NCBI RefSeq assembly: GCF_000021305.1 | Contig: NC_011772.1 | Coordinates: 5,306,001-5,370,000, forward strand | Source of the DNA: Bacillus cereus G9842 | GTDB taxonomy: Bacteria; Bacillota; Bacilli; Bacillales; Bacillaceae_G | Length of the DNA: 64,000 bases | Direction: 5' to 3' | Part shown: piece after piece, positions 37,695 through 45,023 of the stretch | Position numbering within the stretch: the stretch's first letter is position 1 | How the letters are laid out: the number at the start of each line of letters is the position of its first letter | Program-made: the position numbers and the translations under genes | The notes under the pieces: model-generated | The model's input: the letters and a program-made list of their open reading frames with translations, nothing else | What the model was told of the DNA's origin: nothing | Databases searched by the model: none

Positions 37695-39131
37695 TTAATT
37701 ATCTTTAACCTCTTTTACATACTCCCATGTTTCACCTTGATCTTTTGATTGATAAAGTATACTACTATTACCATTGTAGTCTCCATCTGCTCCTTGCCCT
37801 ACTAGCATGTTAAAAACTCCATCCTTCTCATAAGGCATATTAGGAAAATCAAACGGATTTATTGCCTGTCCACTTTCTAGTTTCACTTCATAATTTGTAT
37901 AGCTCAACTTTTTAAAAGTTATACCCCCATCATCTGTACGGTATAACCTCCCTTCATTTCCAGAGGGTCTGGCTGCCCTTAAAAATCCGAGCTTTTCATT
38001 AAAAAAGATGATTCCTGATGCACTACCTACCGCTTCATTGAACGGGTCTTCATTTATAACTCCCCATGTTTCCCCTCCATCAATTGTCTTGCTTAGTGAA
38101 TAAAAGGTGCTCCCTAATGCTTTATCTGTGACATCTAGTTTATAACCAACTTCTTTTGAAAAGTAAAATTGCTCATTATTATTAGTTAAATTCTTCTTTT
38201 TCTTTTTAGAACTACTTTCCTTACTCCAATTTGGGTCACCTAGTAAATTATATCTAGCAGGTACTACCTCTTTCTCTTTTCCAGGGATAAATATAGATAC
38301 CGTATATCCAATTATTTCGGACTTTGCTTCTTCAAGCTTCTCTAATTTCCCATCTTTATTAATATTAATAATTCCTTCTCTGTTGTAACCCCAGTTCCTT
38401 TTCCCATAATAGACCAGCCCATACTTATCTTCATTCCACTTACTTACAGTTTGTTTAACTGGAATGGCTTGAACTGTTTTAATTAAAGGTTTTACTAATT
38501 TATCTTCATTATAATCAGCGTTAACATACCCATTTAATCCTACAAAAATATCTTTTGATTTATTTTTATTATAAGATATTAAGTAGCTTTCCTCTTTTCC
38601 AGCAGCATTTTTCCCATAAAGAAAAGTATCAAATGATGTAATTGTTCCATCTGATTTAAATTCCAAAGTAAAATCATCCGACATATATAACTTCTTTGGC
38701 AAAGTATATTTCTTATTTATATCTTCAAAAATGCCCTCTACACCATACTTATATATATTATCACGCTCAAGTTTAACTGATCTTTCGTTTTTTACGCTTT
38801 CTATAAACCATGCTAGTTTACCGCCATAATTCGTTGCACTTTTATAAATTTTTATCCCATAAAAAGACGTTATAAGGATAAGTATTAGAACAGAAATGTA
38901 TTTCCATCCCTTTACATTTAATAATTTGGATGATTCGCGTTCCCTATTTTTCACAATTTTAATTGTAGTAAATATAATGATAAGTATTAGAAATGCTATA
39001 GATAATAACCAAATATAAATATTATTATTCATTCTCCCATACATACATAATAAAGCTAACTCATAACAAAAAATCCAGTATACGATTATTACTAATGGAT
39101 TTTTTAGTAATGATGCCAATATTTTTTTCAT
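37695..39131 (-). CDS. Membrane-anchored Asp-box (sialidase/BNR-like) protein
   Basis: The start at 39131 (MKKILASLLKNP) has AAGGA 4-5 bases upstream; an in-frame ATG at 39167 has a poor site. The 478-residue protein has three N-terminal TM segments (about 12-30, 35-55 and 80-98), then a long extracytoplasmic region. Its C-terminal half has Asp-box-like motifs: TIDGGETWG, TDDGGITFK and SKDQGETWEY. These form turns in beta-propellers but do not prove enzymatic activity. A lysine-rich patch KKKKKNLTNN lies near 310. The function is unknown. Confidence 0.65.
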   Translation of the reverse strand: MKKILASLLKNPLVIIVYWIFCYELALLCMYGRMNNNIYIWLLSIAFLILIIIFTTIKIVKNRERESSKLLNVKGWKYISVLILILITSFYGIKIYKSATNYGGKLAWFIESVKNERSVKLERDNIYKYGVEGIFEDINKKYTLPKKLYMSDDFTLEFKSDGTITSFDTFLYGKNAAGKEESYLISYNKNKSKDIFVGLNGYVNADYNEDKLVKPLIKTVQAIPVKQTVSKWNEDKYGLVYYGKRNWGYNREGIININKDGKLEKLEEAKSEIIGYTVSIFIPGKEKEVVPARYNLLGDPNWSKESSSKKKKKNLTNNNEQFYFSKEVGYKLDVTDKALGSTFYSLSKTIDGGETWGVINEDPFNEAVGSASGIIFFNEKLGFLRAARPSGNEGRLYRTDDGGITFKKLSYTNYEVKLESGQAINPFDFPNMPYEKDGVFNMLVGQGADGDYNGNSSILYQSKDQGETWEYVKEVKDN

Positions 39132-39290
39132 ATCTTCCTTAAATATGTTAATCCCCCCTAAGTACATCTAATACTTCTTTTTTCCTATATTGAGTATACT
39201 TGATTTCACCAGGCACTTGCATACCCCCATATTTACTGTACATCTTCATTACATATCGGTTAAATCTAAAATAATAAAATGCGTATAAAA

Positions 39291-39324
39291 AAGCACTCTA
39301 TCTTGTAAAGATAAGTGCTTTTTT
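39291..39324. terminator. Bidirectional terminator
   Basis: AAGCACT..ATCTT pairs with AAGAT.AGTGCTT, flanked by A6 and T6 runs. It closes the histidine kinase gene on the minus strand, just outside the outer att-like repeat. Confidence 0.8.
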
Positions 39325-39401
39325 CTTGATTATATTTTTTATTCAATATACAGCCAATAATACTTCATGTTGGTACACAAGGCATGATTAATTTCGGATC
39401 A

Positions 39402-39426
39402 ATATTTATGATACAGTTCACCGTAA
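39402..39426 (-). repeat. Outer att-like direct repeat (degenerate rlmH end)
   Basis: It matches the inner repeat at 41540-41564 at 22 of 25 positions (shared TTATGATAC and GTTCACCGTAA). Read on the minus strand it would encode GELYHK, a drifted form of the RlmH end GEPYHK, without the stop codon. Confidence 0.65.
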
Positions 39427-39441
39427 CTAATCTAAATAAGT

Positions 39442-41460
39442 TTACTTTTTATTATCTTTATAATTGAATTTAACAAAAAAGGTAGTGCCTTCCGATCCTG
39501 TTTGAATTTCTATTTTTGCATTATGGCGGGCAGCAATGGCATAACATACACCTAACCCCAATCCAGTTCCATTATCTTTGGTCGTGTAAAATGGCGTACC
39601 CAGTTTCTCTAAGACTTCAGGCCTGATACCTTTTCCTTGATCGTGCACTGCAAGCACCACACAATTTTGACCTTCCTTGTAGGTGCTAATGGTTAGAACT
39701 TTCCCTGTATTCATCGCTTCTAAGCCATTACGATATAGATTCATTAATAATTGCCGTATCTCATTACGATTTAAAAGTAATTCCGGAATGTCATTTGTAT
39801 CGACTTGAATATATTTATTTTGATTATACGTATCAATCTTTATTAAAGGGATAATATCGCGGATAATTGAATTTAAATCTAACATCTGCAAATCTAATTT
39901 CCTTGTATTACCCATTGAGAGAAATTCAGTAATAATAGAATTGGCACGGTTAAGTTCTTCAATCATTAAATGAAAGTACTTATTATGTTTCTCATAGGTA
40001 TTCTCTTCTTTTAATAACTGCAAAAATCCTAGTACCGTTGTCATTGGATTTCTAATTTCATGGCTGATACCTGCTGCCATTTGCCCTATTAAATCAATGT
40101 TAGATAATCTTTTCAATTCCTGTTCATATTTCTTTTTTTCCGTTATGTTTTTAAAAATACAGCAAATACCATCATCATACGGGTATGCAATAACTTCGTG
40201 CCAATATTCATCTGCAGTAGAAAGAAATTCGAAATGAACTGTAGTTCGCTCTGACATCGCACGATGAAATTCCTTATACATAACTGTGTCGATGTCACTC
40301 GGGAAAACATCCCATATATTCTTTCCTAATACATCTTTTGCTGTTTTTCTTTGCGGAAAATATTGGTGCTTATTTACGTACGTAAATTCCCATTTATTAT
40401 TTAAAGTAAAGAATCCATCCGTAATACATTCAATCACACTTGTAACTTTTTCATTAGCAGCAGCTAGCTCTCCCGTTCGCTCTTTCACTATGCTTTCTAG
40501 TTGATCCATATATAACAAATTTGAAAACGTAGGGGCTGTGGCATCAACGATAGATTTTGCTAGTTGAATTTGAGAATTATCGTAATTGTGAGCTTTTCCT
40601 TCTTTGCCAACGACGATTACCCCTAATACTTCTCCCACTGAAACCAATGGAATCATCAATAGATCCTTACTATCTATATTTTTTGTTTGAATAACCTCTT
40701 GGATCTTGGCTTCATAGCTTTTCTCTGTCCGATCCGCTTCTGTCCAATCACAGCCCTTACTTAATTTCATTGTTTTAATCGTTGTTTTATCTAGCGGATC
40801 TAGAAGATGGGCAGTCATATTTTTACTCTCTAAAATCTGTTCTAAGTAAAAAAAGCATTTATCAAAACTCTCCTGTATCGAAGAACACATTGATAAATCA
40901 CGGGTAACATTTAGTAACAGCTGCTTCTCAGCAATAAGGTTTTCCTTTTGTGTTAAATTATTTGCGTTTTGAATTGCGACCGCGGCCATATTTACATAAG
41001 CTTCAACACTTTGAATTTCTGAATCTGTTAAGTTCATCGGAATCCCATAATCAAATAAAAAAAACAGACCAAATAACTCTTGCCTAAATGAGATAGGCAG
41101 AGCTAATAAGGACTTAATTTTAAACGCATCAACTGGTCTCGGATCTGGTCGATGATCCTTTGAGGTATCAGGAATATAGATGGTTTTTTTCGTTTCAATA
41201 ACTTCTTTTGCCAGTAAGTCTATTTCAGGATCAATTACCTGAGTATCGAGCGTTACGCCATTTATGGTCTCTGGTTTTCCTGCAAACCCTCTAAATGTTC
41301 CATCTTCCTGTGGTAAATAAATTCCAACAGCATCGCACCTAACAATCTCCTCTGATATCGCCATTGTCACACGCTGCAATACTTCACGTAGTTCTAATTT
41401 CGTATTTATTATTTTTGTTATATTCGCGAGCCTAGAATATCTCGTCTGATCACTTACCAT
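39442..41460 (-). CDS. Orphan sensor histidine kinase (GAF-GAF-PAS-HisKA-HATPase)
   Basis: The 672-residue protein has two GAF domains (about 20-165 and 185-320), a linker, a PAS domain (about 335-440), the phosphoacceptor segment SHEIRNPMTTVLGFLQLL (His near 466) and an ATPase domain with NLYRNGLEAM, DQGKGI and GTGLGLGVCY. It lacks TM helices, so it senses a cytosolic signal. The HisKA segment resembles the sporulation-type orphan kinases of Bacillus. No response regulator is adjacent. It lies between two att-like repeats, so it could be cargo of a second cassette or a native gene. RBS is GGAGG. Confidence 0.88.
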   Translation of the reverse strand: MVSDQTRYSRLANITKIINTKLELREVLQRVTMAISEEIVRCDAVGIYLPQEDGTFRGFAGKPETINGVTLDTQVIDPEIDLLAKEVIETKKTIYIPDTSKDHRPDPRPVDAFKIKSLLALPISFRQELFGLFFLFDYGIPMNLTDSEIQSVEAYVNMAAVAIQNANNLTQKENLIAEKQLLLNVTRDLSMCSSIQESFDKCFFYLEQILESKNMTAHLLDPLDKTTIKTMKLSKGCDWTEADRTEKSYEAKIQEVIQTKNIDSKDLLMIPLVSVGEVLGVIVVGKEGKAHNYDNSQIQLAKSIVDATAPTFSNLLYMDQLESIVKERTGELAAANEKVTSVIECITDGFFTLNNKWEFTYVNKHQYFPQRKTAKDVLGKNIWDVFPSDIDTVMYKEFHRAMSERTTVHFEFLSTADEYWHEVIAYPYDDGICCIFKNITEKKKYEQELKRLSNIDLIGQMAAGISHEIRNPMTTVLGFLQLLKEENTYEKHNKYFHLMIEELNRANSIITEFLSMGNTRKLDLQMLDLNSIIRDIIPLIKIDTYNQNKYIQVDTNDIPELLLNRNEIRQLLMNLYRNGLEAMNTGKVLTISTYKEGQNCVVLAVHDQGKGIRPEVLEKLGTPFYTTKDNGTGLGLGVCYAIAARHNAKIEIQTGSEGTTFFVKFNYKDNKK

Positions 41461-41539
41461 TCACATAGCCTCCAGTTATAGGCATAATAAAATAAATATG
41501 ATAATATCAGTGTCCTACCTTTATTTTACATAGAATATC

Positions 41540-41564
41540 TTACTTATGATACGGTTCACCGTAA
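41540..41564 (-). repeat. Inner att site of the SCC-like element (attL-like)
   Basis: TTACTTATGATACGGTTCACC (first 21 bases; only the A at position 19 differs) matches the rlmH end at 52796-52816 in 20 of 21 positions. On the minus strand it encodes GEPYHK and a stop, duplicating the rlmH 3' end 11.3 kb away. Confidence 0.85.
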
Positions 41565-41574
41565 TAGGAGTAAG

Positions 41575-41587
41575 TGAGGTTTATTTA
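41575..41587. repeat. Left terminal inverted repeat of the element
   Basis: TGAGGTTTATTTA mirrors the right end (TGAGGTTTTTTA on the minus strand at 52783-52794), just inside each att site. Confidence 0.55.
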
Positions 41588-42832
41588 ATTGTACAAATTT
41601 ATAACCTTCAAAATCTCCTCAGCTAAATTATTAATAGCCACTCTATTCGACCCTTCAATATATATCACTTCTTTTCCTTGCTCTATGGCCTCTTTATGAT
41701 CCGCCTGTGACCAAACTATCTTACCCTGTATTTTTTGTAGTTCCTCTATAAATAAACTCTTTAGTTTTCTATAATATGTTTTGTCGTCCTTGTTTTCAGG
41801 AATTTGTTTATCTACTTGGTTAAAAATTCGTGGAAATACCTTTAACATTGCACCAATTCCTAATGTTTTAGGAAGCTGTGATTTTTTCTCTTTCAAAACA
41901 TAGTGCGCTTTTTCACTTAGGTTTATATCTCCTATGGACACAGGCCAGTCATCTGGGAAAACTTCCCTAATGGCATTAAAGTAGTTCAATAAAATATTAA
42001 ACTGAGTACTAAGGTCATAATTAGAAAGTATCCCATTATACACTAATGGGTAGATTTCTTCTACCAAGAATGCTTGCGAGACCGCCCCTTCACCTGTACC
42101 TAACATTCTAATTTGTTTATATAAAGGTGATTTTTCATTGTTATATAGCGTAATACAAATACGGTGACAATTTTGTACAATTTCAATTTCTTTATTATTT
42201 AATTTCATAGCTTGATTTGAATCTAACATTGGTGCTAAATCATATATCAAGGATTTATCAACTGCTTTTTGCGTCGAGTTAATATCCACAAATACCTTTG
42301 CTGAAGTCGATAGGGATACTCCAAATAATAATACGATAGGAAGTTCCATGTTATCAATATCTTTATCTTCACTACTAAATAATCCAGCTAGTCTATGCTG
42401 CCCATCAATTGCTGTTAGTTCATAATCTTCATTAAGTTCAATTTTATACATACCTAACTCTTCATTTACAGGATCTATAAAAGATTCATAATCCTCTTCT
42501 ATACTCCTGTTTTCAATTTTTTTATTAAAGCAACCTAAAATTAGCGCATTAGGCAAAAAATTGTCGCTTTGCCTAATATATTTTGCTATAGATTCTAATT
42601 TAAGCAATTGTAACTGTCTCTGTACACGTTCAGGCCCATAAGACACTCGAAGGCCCCTTTTCTCTATACCTTCTAGATACTCTACAAATTTTTGTTGTTC
42701 CCGATCTTTTAAAGTTTCTAAATATGGATATCTAAAATTTAATACCACTAACTTTTTTAATTCTTTTACTTTTAATTTTGATATGTAAATCTCTTCTTTT
42801 TTTTGAATTACCTTTATTAAGGGAACCTTCAT
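41585..42832 (-). CDS. DGQHR-domain protein (DndB-like)
   Basis: The 415-residue protein contains IDGQHRLAGLFSSED (about residue 157), the motif of DGQHR/DndB-type proteins, with VDINSTQKAVD downstream. DndB belongs to phosphorothioate DNA modification systems and related DGQHR proteins occur in mobile-element defence loci; no other dnd genes are visible here. I place the start at the ATG at 42832, with GAGGTG 9 bases upstream; 42838 and a GTG at 42844 are alternatives. It starts about 20 bp after a two-TM protein gene on the same strand, so the two probably form one unit. Confidence 0.75.
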   Translation of the reverse strand: MKVPLIKVIQKKEEIYISKLKVKELKKLVVLNFRYPYLETLKDREQQKFVEYLEGIEKRGLRVSYGPERVQRQLQLLKLESIAKYIRQSDNFLPNALILGCFNKKIENRSIEEDYESFIDPVNEELGMYKIELNEDYELTAIDGQHRLAGLFSSEDKDIDNMELPIVLLFGVSLSTSAKVFVDINSTQKAVDKSLIYDLAPMLDSNQAMKLNNKEIEIVQNCHRICITLYNNEKSPLYKQIRMLGTGEGAVSQAFLVEEIYPLVYNGILSNYDLSTQFNILLNYFNAIREVFPDDWPVSIGDINLSEKAHYVLKEKKSQLPKTLGIGAMLKVFPRIFNQVDKQIPENKDDKTYYRKLKSLFIEELQKIQGKIVWSQADHKEAIEQGKEVIYIEGSNRVAINNLAEEILKVINLYN

Positions 42833-42851
42833 GAACATTTCCACCTCTATC

Positions 42852-43688
42852 CTATATAATTCCTATTTCTTCTTGCATATCCTCAACAACTTGTTGTCCC
42901 CTCATTACTGAATTATCGAAACTCTCAATAACTCCCTGAATGTTTTTTACAACAATTATATTTCTATTACTTAACATCCTCACAAATAAATAAATTAAAT
43001 CGATTAATAGAACTAGCCCAGTTCCCGCTATTAAATTCACCGTTAATGGTAAATTAAAAAGGAACCCTACACCATTGCTATTTGAGGTGATTTTATCCCA
43101 TTTGGAAAATAAATATGTGGTACTCATTAAAAAAAGTAAAAGTGTGATAGCATATTTTACAAATTCAGATTTAGACATAAATGAATTTTTCTCTAAATCC
43201 GTCTCAATCACATAATTATCTCCATGTATATCCCCTGTCAAATAGTCGTAAGCATATATCTTACATTTAGAAGACGTTAAAAACTTAAATGATATTTTTT
43301 TCTTAACCTTATCTTTAATTATTCCTAAAACTGAAGAAATAGAATCCTCTATTTGCTTATTTTGCGTCAAAATTATCACTGACAAGGTCTTACTTTCGTT
43401 TCCTATTAATCCATTATGCATGTCTTTAAATATAAAATATTCAAACTCTTGCTTCTTATCATAAGCAATAATTTGCTTCGAATCATACAAAGATCTCATT
43501 TTTTCATTTAAATTATTCCAACACTTTCTTAAATGGTTATTATACTTTGTTTCATTAAAGTCTGGATCGCTGATACTATGAGAACAAGTTTCAATATAAA
43601 TTTCTTTCATCATAGCTACAACTTCCTTTTCCTTTATCCATGGCAATTTAGACTTCCTAATTGAAGCCTTTAATTCGATAACTAGCAA
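42852..43688 (-). CDS. Two-TM membrane protein paired with the DGQHR protein
   Basis: I start at the TTG at 43688, following GGAGGGG; a GTG at 43712 is possible. The 278-residue protein has a cytosolic N-terminal domain (about 1-175), two TM helices (about 180-198 and 220-242, counted in this frame) and a short C-terminal tail. The N-domain shows no motif I know. The topology resembles effectors of membrane-acting defence systems, but this is only an analogy. It precedes the DGQHR gene in the same direction. Confidence 0.65.
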   Translation of the reverse strand: MLVIELKASIRKSKLPWIKEKEVVAMMKEIYIETCSHSISDPDFNETKYNNHLRKCWNNLNEKMRSLYDSKQIIAYDKKQEFEYFIFKDMHNGLIGNESKTLSVIILTQNKQIEDSISSVLGIIKDKVKKKISFKFLTSSKCKIYAYDYLTGDIHGDNYVIETDLEKNSFMSKSEFVKYAITLLLFLMSTTYLFSKWDKITSNSNGVGFLFNLPLTVNLIAGTGLVLLIDLIYLFVRMLSNRNIIVVKNIQGVIESFDNSVMRGQQVVEDMQEEIGII

Positions 43689-43875
43689 AAAATTCCCCTC
43701 CCCCTTTAACACTAACCGTTTCTATTATACAAGAAAACTCCCCCTACAATAAGAGCACTCTACTTACATAAATTTTGGACAATATTTTAAATAATACACT
43801 TCTACTTCCTTATACCTATGGAAATAAGCTCTATTGGTGTCATATTGTTCACCTCTTTAATCTAAAATTATACAA

Positions 43876-43898
43876 GGAGGAATAAACTGTATTCCTCC
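43876..43898 (-). terminator. Hairpin downstream of the 96-aa hypothetical gene
   Basis: GGAGGAATA pairs with TATTCCTCC around AACTG; the minus-strand tail TTGTATAATTTT is moderately T-rich. Confidence 0.55.
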
Positions 43899-43952
43899 TA
43901 TTTTCAATTAATTAACATATTAGCTTTTACACTAAATATATCTGTAGGTATC

Positions 43953-44243
43953 CTAAACAAAGCTAATAGGCTTAACTAATTCCCCATCTTTTAGTAAACC
44001 CATTCCAATATCTAGCAAACCCCGTTTATCTTGCAATAGATAAACAATATTGGATACACCACCATTATAGTAGAATATCCAACACTTTAATTCATCTTTG
44101 ATTTCATTCGGAATCATAGCCTTAACTTCCTCATTTTGAATCATTGTTGCTGATAATGTTCTAATATCTACTATCCATTCCTTCTCAGCAAGATGTGGAT
44201 GATGTTCCTCAATATAATCCCTAAATAGTCTAATAATGCTCAT
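43953..44243 (-). CDS. Hypothetical protein (96 aa), SCC-like cargo
   Basis: The ATG has an AAGGAG ribosome site. The protein is soluble and acidic with no family I recognise; a conserved-looking core is DELKCWIFYYNGGVSNIVYLL. It lies in the accessory gene array between ccr and the DGQHR unit. Confidence 0.6.
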   Translation of the reverse strand: MSIIRLFRDYIEEHHPHLAEKEWIVDIRTLSATMIQNEEVKAMIPNEIKDELKCWIFYYNGGVSNIVYLLQDKRGLLDIGMGLLKDGELVKPISFV

Positions 44244-44288
44244 ATACTATTCACTCCTTTTTATAAGTCAATAACAATAGGAAAAGAG

Positions 44289-44330
44289 GGAGAAAGTTCA
44301 TCATTTCATAATGAACTCTCCCCCTCTCAA
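44289..44330. terminator. Hairpin between hypothetical and MazG-like genes
   Basis: GAGGGAGAAAGTTCAT pairs imperfectly with ATGAACTCTCCCCCTC; CTTTTCC follows on the minus strand. It is a weaker second hairpin after the MazG-like gene. Confidence 0.45.
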
Positions 44331-44373
44331 ATGTTAAAATGTTGAATGACTTCTTCATTAAAAATAATAATAA

Positions 44374-44405
44374 AAAAGATTTTTAACTTCAGTTAAGAAT
44401 CTTTT
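44374..44405 (-). terminator. Terminator after the MazG-like gene
   Basis: AAAAGATT.TTAACT pairs with AGTTAA.AATCTTTT around two bases; the minus-strand tail is TTTTTTATT. Confidence 0.75.
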
Positions 44406-44414
44406 CATACTTCA

Positions 44415-44777
44415 CTACTTATTCATCCTTTGTTTTACTTCTTCCATTTTAGAGTAAAAATCTGTCTCCATATCCCTTTCAAAGAAGTTAGCTAATTTAC
44501 ACAAGTAAGCAATACAATCAGAAATTTCTTTTCCAAGCTCCTCCGTAATTTGTTCCTTTGCTAATTGAAAGGCTTCTACCTCCGCATAACCTTCAAGCAT
44601 TTTCTTTTCTGTTATTACAAATAACTCTCTTAATAATTCTGCGATCTCTGCTACCTCTGTTGTTAGTAACATATGATTTGTTAATAGTGATGTTTTACAT
44701 CTTTCATAAGAATTATCTTTGATATGAAAGTTAAGCTCCCGCTGGTATCCTTTTGTAAACCCCTGAAGTTCTTTCAT
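44415..44777 (-). CDS. MazG-like nucleotide pyrophosphohydrolase
   Basis: The 120-residue protein has the all-alpha NTP-PPase pattern: EVAEIAELLRE (about 42-52) and EELGKEISDCIAYLCKLAN (about 80-98), giving the ExxE...ExxD metal-binding residues of MazG-type enzymes. Such proteins hydrolyse (d)NTPs or (p)ppGpp-like nucleotides and are common in phages and mobile elements. RBS GAGGTGG. It is in the ccr-proximal cargo region. Confidence 0.65.
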   Translation of the reverse strand: MKELQGFTKGYQRELNFHIKDNSYERCKTSLLTNHMLLTTEVAEIAELLRELFVITEKKMLEGYAEVEAFQLAKEQITEELGKEISDCIAYLCKLANFFERDMETDFYSKMEEVKQRMNK

Positions 44778-44848
44778 CTTTCCACCTCTAGTTTCTATCC
44801 TTTATCCCCACAATAATAACACTTTAAAATTAAATAAGTGCTTTTCCC

Positions 44849-44914
44849 TTACTTATTTATAAACAAATAAACAATAACTACTCCCGCCCCAAATCCACAT
44901 AAAAACCATCGCAT
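44849..44914 (-). CDS. Tiny membrane peptide (21 aa)
   Basis: The ORF starts at the ATG at 44914, 9 bases after AAGGTGG, and encodes MRWFLCGFGAGVVIVYLFIN plus a final Lys. It is a single hydrophobic span with a charged end. It starts 18 bp after the other tiny peptide, suggesting co-transcription. It may be a membrane-active peptide or part of the recombination module. Confidence 0.4.
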   Translation of the reverse strand: MRWFLCGFGAGVVIVYLFINK

Positions 44915-44932
44915 CAACCTCTTCCACCTTTC

Positions 44933-45010
44933 CTAAAAATTCTTTTTGACCTGTAAACAAACTGTTACTGCCAGTGTTAGACCTGCTGTAAAAAGTTTGA
45001 TTGGATCCAT
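44933..45010 (-). CDS. Tiny hydrophobic peptide (25 aa) after ccr
   Basis: The ATG at 45010 has a strong AAAGGAGGTG ribosome site that lies in the ccr stop region. The product MDPIKLFTAGLTLAVTVCLQ continues with VKKNF, one hydrophobic span with basic C-terminus. It lies 13 bp after the ccr stop. No family is recognised. Confidence 0.45.
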   Translation of the reverse strand: MDPIKLFTAGLTLAVTVCLQVKKNF

Positions 45011-45023
45011 GTAATCACCTCCT

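Larger units (their letters stand above)
39132..39441. other. Spacer at the outer end of the rlmH island
   Basis: It contains a bidirectional terminator (39291-39324) and the outermost att-like repeat (39402-39426). The remaining AT-rich sequence shows no ORF. Confidence 0.5.

Noticed and set aside
43800..43846. 13-codon ORF with a GAGGTG site before the two-TM gene
   Set aside because: It is too short to support and has no conserved or distinctive sequence; it may be a chance match.
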